Below are positions 14,394 through 17,846 of a DNA stretch of 17,846 nucleotides, one piece after another. Where the stretch lies: contig JAKMGM010000059.1 of the NCBI GenBank assembly GCA_022424925.1, forward strand, positions 1-17,846, given 5' to 3'. Within the stretch, counting starts at the first letter, position 1, and each line of letters opens with the position of its first letter. The notes beneath the pieces were generated by a model. The model was not told the origin of the DNA and did no database searches. It was given only the letters and a program-made list of their open reading frames with translations. This DNA is from Candidatus Poseidoniaceae archaeon. Lineage in GTDB: Archaea; Thermoplasmatota; Poseidoniia; Poseidoniales; Poseidoniaceae. Made by a program: the position numbers and the translations under genes.

Positions 14394-15797
14394 TTAAGCC
14401 GGATTTATTCGCAAGCCTTCCATCAACAACACATCTGGAAGGTGCATGGCGCCGGATGAGTATGAGCCCTGAACGCGTACATCATCACCGAGATAAACCT
14501 CCTTTGAGAGCGCCTTGGCCAGATTCCCTGAGAGGCCTGCCTGTTTTACTGGACCGATGATTTCTCCATCTTCGACACGCAGCAATGTACTGGTTGTCAC
14601 AGAAAAATCTCCGCTGGTCGGATTGGCAGTGTGTGCACCCATGACACTGTGAACAATGTAGCCATTATCCATTCTCTCCAGCAATGCCGCTTGAGATGAA
14701 GGACTACGAGTGGATGTCATGTGAAGATCTGAGCAACCCGTGTGCGGTGGGCTTTGATGACCGCCCCGTACAGCACATCCATTGGTTTCAGCGAAATCAA
14801 TACGCCCTTCTGCCACCTGTTGGGCTGCATCTCTCGTCGACCACATTGAACCGATTAACCGTCCGTTCTCGACCAAAGTTTGCCTGCGAGTGGGCACACC
14901 TTCGCCGTCACGTGCTGAAGCGGACTTTCCACCTTCCATCCTTCCGTCATCAACTATCGACAAATCGTTGGCTAGAACCTGTTCACCCTGCTTACCAGAC
15001 CAAAACGATTCATCACGAACCAGTCGATCTCCACGAACTGCTGAAGGGACAACCATTGAAAATAACGGAGAAAAACCTTCACTCGTCATCAGAACTGGCG
15101 TGTCATGTGCATCACTGTTCACTTCAATTGGACCTCGAGTTTTTTGTGCCCAATCGACCGCTATTGCAACACAATCGGGAACTTGCGCAAGGCGCTGACG
15201 GCTTGAATCGCCTTCGTACGAACTGGTGAGTTCGTCATCAGCGTCAATAGAAACCTGAACGCCTATGCCGTGTGATGTCGTGACACCACTCGATTCAATG
15301 CCTTCGCTCGTGAATATAGCTGCAGCACTTGCACCAACGCCAAGACCGCCACCAGTGACAACTGCTCGTTGGTCCAACGATGCGACTTCATTGAGAACTG
15401 CATCAGCCTGCTCGAGTAAATCCTCAGGCCCGATACTGAGGATGTTTGAATCAAAGAGACCCTTGACCTCATCAGCCTTTTGTTCGCTTGGCAAAACAAA
15501 CCCTGGCACAGAAGGAGAAGCTTTGGCAATGTCTCGTGCTTGTTGAATCGCATATTCGGCCGAAGACAAATCCACCAAGTAGGCATAGCCGAATTTTCCA
15601 TCTTCAACAATTCGGACGCCGTAACCCCCTTCACCGCCACCTGCGGCGAGAGAAATTTTGCCTGCTTCGATATCGATGCTGTGGCCGTAAGACTGCGATG
15701 CAACGACTTCCCATTGTGCGATACCTTGCGTTGTACAAAGTGTTCCGATTTTCCGGCAGCCTTCTGCAATCCGGTCCACTGCATCGTCAGGAAGCAT
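14394..15797 (-). CDS. pmbA: TldE/PmbA family subunit of the TldD/TldE metalloprotease
   Basis: The non-catalytic half of the TldD/TldE heteromeric protease, which in bacteria processes microcin precursors, degrades CcdA and helps degrade unfolded peptides. It is 467 residues (E. coli PmbA is 450) and lacks the HExxxH zinc site. Family features are the GGGEGGYGVRIVEDGKFGYA strand region near 53-73, the SSGVTTSHGIGVQVSI core (about 170-185), the VLMTSEGFSPLFSMV segment and the late TANPTSGDFSV motif. ATG 15797 directly follows the TldD stop (TGAATG), with GGTGGGA (15801-15807) as SD, so the two subunits are translationally coupled. Cytoplasmic. The substrate in this archaeon is unknown. Confidence 0.92.
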   Translation of the reverse strand: MLPDDAVDRIAEGCRKIGTLCTTQGIAQWEVVASQSYGHSIDIEAGKISLAAGGGEGGYGVRIVEDGKFGYAYLVDLSSAEYAIQQARDIAKASPSVPGFVLPSEQKADEVKGLFDSNILSIGPEDLLEQADAVLNEVASLDQRAVVTGGGLGVGASAAAIFTSEGIESSGVTTSHGIGVQVSIDADDELTSSYEGDSSRQRLAQVPDCVAIAVDWAQKTRGPIEVNSDAHDTPVLMTSEGFSPLFSMVVPSAVRGDRLVRDESFWSGKQGEQVLANDLSIVDDGRMEGGKSASARDGEGVPTRRQTLVENGRLIGSMWSTRDAAQQVAEGRIDFAETNGCAVRGGHQSPPHTGCSDLHMTSTRSPSSQAALLERMDNGYIVHSVMGAHTANPTSGDFSVTTSTLLRVEDGEIIGPVKQAGLSGNLAKALSKEVYLGDDVRVQGSYSSGAMHLPDVLLMEGLRINPA

Positions 15798-17240
15798 TCA
15801 TCCCACCAACGCTTGAGAAATGCGCATGATTGGCCCGCCATCACCGACAGGTACAGTCTGCCCCTTGCCACAAAAGCCAGGTGCAGCAAGGCGTGCGTCG
15901 CGAGTCAGACCGTCGACATCTTTCAAGATTTGAAGTGTGAGCCCACTCACACTGACGTCCTTTAACGGGCGAGTGAGTTCTCCGTTTTCAATAAGCCATG
16001 CTTCTTGTGCTGCGAATTGGAACGAACCGCGACCAGTGTCAACTTGACCTCCACGAGAACCACAAGCGTAAACCCCGTATTCGATATCTTCCATGAGTTC
16101 GTCCATGTCATTGTGCGTACCGCCTTGAATGAGAGTGTTCGACATTCGAACAAGCGGGTGATGAAGTCCATCTTGAGCACGAGCACCAGCATTCGGGTTA
16201 ACACCGAAATGATGAGCTGTTTCTCTATGGTTGAGGTATTCGGTGAGCACACCGTTTTCGATCAGGCTCTTCTCACGCGTGTCGAGTCCTTCATCATCGA
16301 TTGGATGTGCTCCATATCCGCCACGAATGGTTGGGTCATCGACCACCGAAACAATTTCGTTGCCGATTGTGTGACCGAGTTTCCCGTCGAGACATGAATC
16401 GCCTGCGGCAACCAAATCCGCCTCGCACGGATGCCCAAGGGCTTCGTGGATGTATACCCCCGTCAAATCACGGTCAGCAATGAGCGGTAGTTTGCCTGAA
16501 GGAGCGCGTTCTGCTTTAAGCAGTCGGAGGGTGGCAACACGTGCAGTTTCACCGAGTTGTCCCAAATCACATGATTCGATAACTTCAAGCCCACCTTCAC
16601 CTCCGTGCCTCGTTCTATAGGACACAACTTCGCCACCGTCTCGTCCTGTTACGCTTGCATTAATCAATGAGCGTTGGAACGACCATGTCCGGTTCATGCC
16701 CTCGCTCGTCATCAATTCAGTGTGGAGGTGCTCGTCGCTCCAACCACACGTGACTGAAATGATACGGTCATCATCAGCAGCACTATCGTGGAGTGTTCGC
16801 AAGTGTTCAATTTTCGTTTGCAAATCCGTATTTCGTACATCCTTTTTTGGCCTCCAATGAATCTCGTCTTCATAGATTGGTACTTCAGCCAACTGAACTG
16901 GAGAGTCTTTCGATGAGCGCCGGGCTGCAACTGCCTTGGCTAAGCGAACAGTTGATTCAATCTGAGAGGGAAGAGACACGAGATCGGTCGTCGAATGAAC
17001 GCCCCACGCTCCATCAGCCAAAATTCGTAGAGTGACACCAACTTCCTGGCCGGGAATCGCTCGTTCAAGTTTGGCATCCCTCAAAGCTACACTGGAATCA
17101 GTGATAGCCATCAATCGGACTTCGGCATATGTTGCTCCGAGTTCTTGAGCATGGTCGAGAGCCGATTGGATTTTGCTTTGGTTGAGGTATCGACCGGTGC
17201 TAGGTCTGTGTCCATCATTGGGGCTTGCGCTCATCACCAT
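15798..17240 (-). CDS. tldD: TldD family zinc metalloprotease
   Basis: Catalytic subunit of the TldD/TldE protease, 480 residues (E. coli TldD is 481). The zinc site HEALGHPCEAD gives HExxxH at His265, Glu266 and His270; the third ligand Cys is in the late PGFCGKGQ segment (about residue 455). Other family motifs are GVTLRILADGAWG (about 68-80), LPLIADRDLTGVYIHEA, GGYGAHPIDDEG, SLIENGVL and the GSRGGQVDTGRGSFQF region. The start is ATG 17240, with ATG 17234 as an alternative; neither has a separate SD. A 51-bp gap separates it from the upstream Cgi121-like gene. It is one unit with TldE. Confidence 0.95.
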   Translation of the reverse strand: MVMSASPNDGHRPSTGRYLNQSKIQSALDHAQELGATYAEVRLMAITDSSVALRDAKLERAIPGQEVGVTLRILADGAWGVHSTTDLVSLPSQIESTVRLAKAVAARRSSKDSPVQLAEVPIYEDEIHWRPKKDVRNTDLQTKIEHLRTLHDSAADDDRIISVTCGWSDEHLHTELMTSEGMNRTWSFQRSLINASVTGRDGGEVVSYRTRHGGEGGLEVIESCDLGQLGETARVATLRLLKAERAPSGKLPLIADRDLTGVYIHEALGHPCEADLVAAGDSCLDGKLGHTIGNEIVSVVDDPTIRGGYGAHPIDDEGLDTREKSLIENGVLTEYLNHRETAHHFGVNPNAGARAQDGLHHPLVRMSNTLIQGGTHNDMDELMEDIEYGVYACGSRGGQVDTGRGSFQFAAQEAWLIENGELTRPLKDVSVSGLTLQILKDVDGLTRDARLAAPGFCGKGQTVPVGDGGPIMRISQALVG

Positions 17241-17291
17241 GATACAATGCAGAATGCGAGAGTGTTTGAACTCTACTCTTTTTTGATTTGG

Positions 17292-17846
17292 TCACGAAGT
17301 AAATTCTGCTGAAACGATATGCCCAAGAAGAGAGGCTTCAGTAAGTTGTTCTTGGCCAAATTCAAATTTCATGCCCAGCCGGGATGCGCCCCGAGTTGTG
17401 AGTACAAATTCCACCGGAACTGTACGAAAACCGAGTGATGACACGATTTCCCTGGCTGTTCGTTCGAACGCTTCGTTGTCGAATGCCTCAGGATAGCAAT
17501 CAGAATGGTGAGTATCGTTACTGTATGGCTCGGGCAGGTGCAACAAAAAACCAGAGCGGTCTTCGTCCCGCATCCCTGCTCGTTTGAATGCCTCTGAAAC
17601 GTGATGTGTGCCGCTAAGGTAACGCAAAAATTCTGCATCATATGAACGGGCAAGTGCTGTAGAGCGAAGCCACCGCCGCGATGCACAGTTCCACGCAGTC
17701 CATAATTGGGAAGGGGTTTGAACGCAATCCTGACCAACTAAAACCCAGTTTTCGTTCGGACGCAGTTCTAAGAAACGTGAGAGTATCTCTCTCGCCTGAA
17801 TTGAATGGTCACTTACCCAAGCCACACTAGGGAAAGAGGTCTGTGC
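17292..17846 (-). CDS. cgi121: KEOPS complex subunit Cgi121-like protein, 5' end outside window
   Basis: Cgi121 is a small KEOPS subunit that binds the Bud32 kinase and helps the complex put threonylcarbamoyl on A37 of tRNA. The recognisable core is the run from QLWTAWNCASRRW through ALARSYDAEFLRYLSGTHHVSEAFKRAGM: a helix, then the family F/E-h-L-x-x-L-S-G-T-x-x-h-x-E-A-h-x-x-A-G signature. The late VLTTRGASRLGMKFEFG strands also fit. About 177 residues follow a GTG at 17825, but the frame stays open to the window edge, with a strand-like FPSVAWVSD stretch that suits the family's first beta strand, so the true start may lie beyond 17846. Ends 51 bp before TldD. Identification rests on motif resemblance alone. 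Confidence 0.75.
   Translation of the reverse strand, partial: AQTSFPSVAWVSDHSIQAREILSRFLELRPNENWVLVGQDCVQTPSQLWTAWNCASRRWLRSTALARSYDAEFLRYLSGTHHVSEAFKRAGMRDEDRSGFLLHLPEPYSNDTHHSDCYPEAFDNEAFERTAREIVSSLGFRTVPVEFVLTTRGASRLGMKFEFGQEQLTEASLLGHIVSAEFTS

Noticed and set aside
14234..14560. A plus-strand frame (108 codons) spanning the RPA/TldE gap
   Set aside because: Half of it is antisense to TldE, no SD precedes it, and the composition is not protein-like.
14684..15229. A 181-codon plus-strand frame inside TldE, and several 100-160 codon plus frames within RPA and TldD
   Set aside because: They are opposite-strand shadows of clearly conserved proteins, with His/Arg/Ser-rich translations and no SD.
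1..17846. tRNA or rRNA genes, CRISPR arrays, transposases, attachment sites and a replication origin
   Set aside because: I looked on both strands and saw no cloverleaf-like CCA-ended segments, direct spaced repeats, IS-type proteins or origin-like repeat clusters; a tRNAscan or CRISPR finder run would settle this.

Overview
The window reads as a gene-dense stretch of an archaeal chromosome, most likely a marine euryarchaeon of the Poseidoniales (Marine Group II) type. The archaeal assignment is firm: a geranylgeranyl-type polyprenyl synthase sits beside a geranylgeranyl reductase; a multi-OB-fold replication protein A is followed by its RPA-associated partner; there is an archaeal Pilin_N prepilin, a KEOPS Cgi121 subunit and a FlaI/CpaF-type secretion ATPase. 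The Poseidoniales assignment is only an inference from overall gene style. Genes are tightly packed and many starts carry strong GAGGTGAT-like Shine-Dalgarno (SD) sites. I see no tRNA, rRNA, CRISPR array, insertion sequence or phage integration signature.

Layout. 1-1063 (-): 5' part of aroA (EPSP synthase), cut by the window edge, divergent from moaA (+). 2139-4861 (-): GGPP synthase, then geranylgeranyl reductase (a membrane-lipid operon), then a lone type IV prepilin. 4932-8593: three poorly known genes in alternating orientation. They are a hydroxymethylbilane-synthase-like protein whose key catalytic residues are replaced, a helical charged protein, and a protein with three SAP-like motifs plus a four-fold repeat. 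8595-17846 (-): a long co-directional run, in transcription order Cgi121, TldD, TldE/PmbA, a 185-bp gap, RPA, RPA-associated protein, a small unknown protein, TadB-like, TadC-like and TadA/CpaF-like ATPase.

How the genes fit together. The lipid pair makes and then saturates isoprenoid chains. RPA and its partner form the single-strand DNA binding apparatus and are translationally coupled by a TAATG overlap. TldD and TldE form one heteromeric metalloprotease (TGAATG junction). The ATPase and two half-size T2SSF membrane proteins form a Tad/Epd-like pilus motor; the prepilin 6 kb away is a possible substrate, and no prepilin peptidase is present here.

Most worth a second look are the HMBS-like protein that has lost its cofactor cysteine and catalytic aspartate, the SAP/repeat protein, the small gene between the RPA and pilus-motor genes, and a possible 36-codon leader ORF that ends inside the RPA start region.
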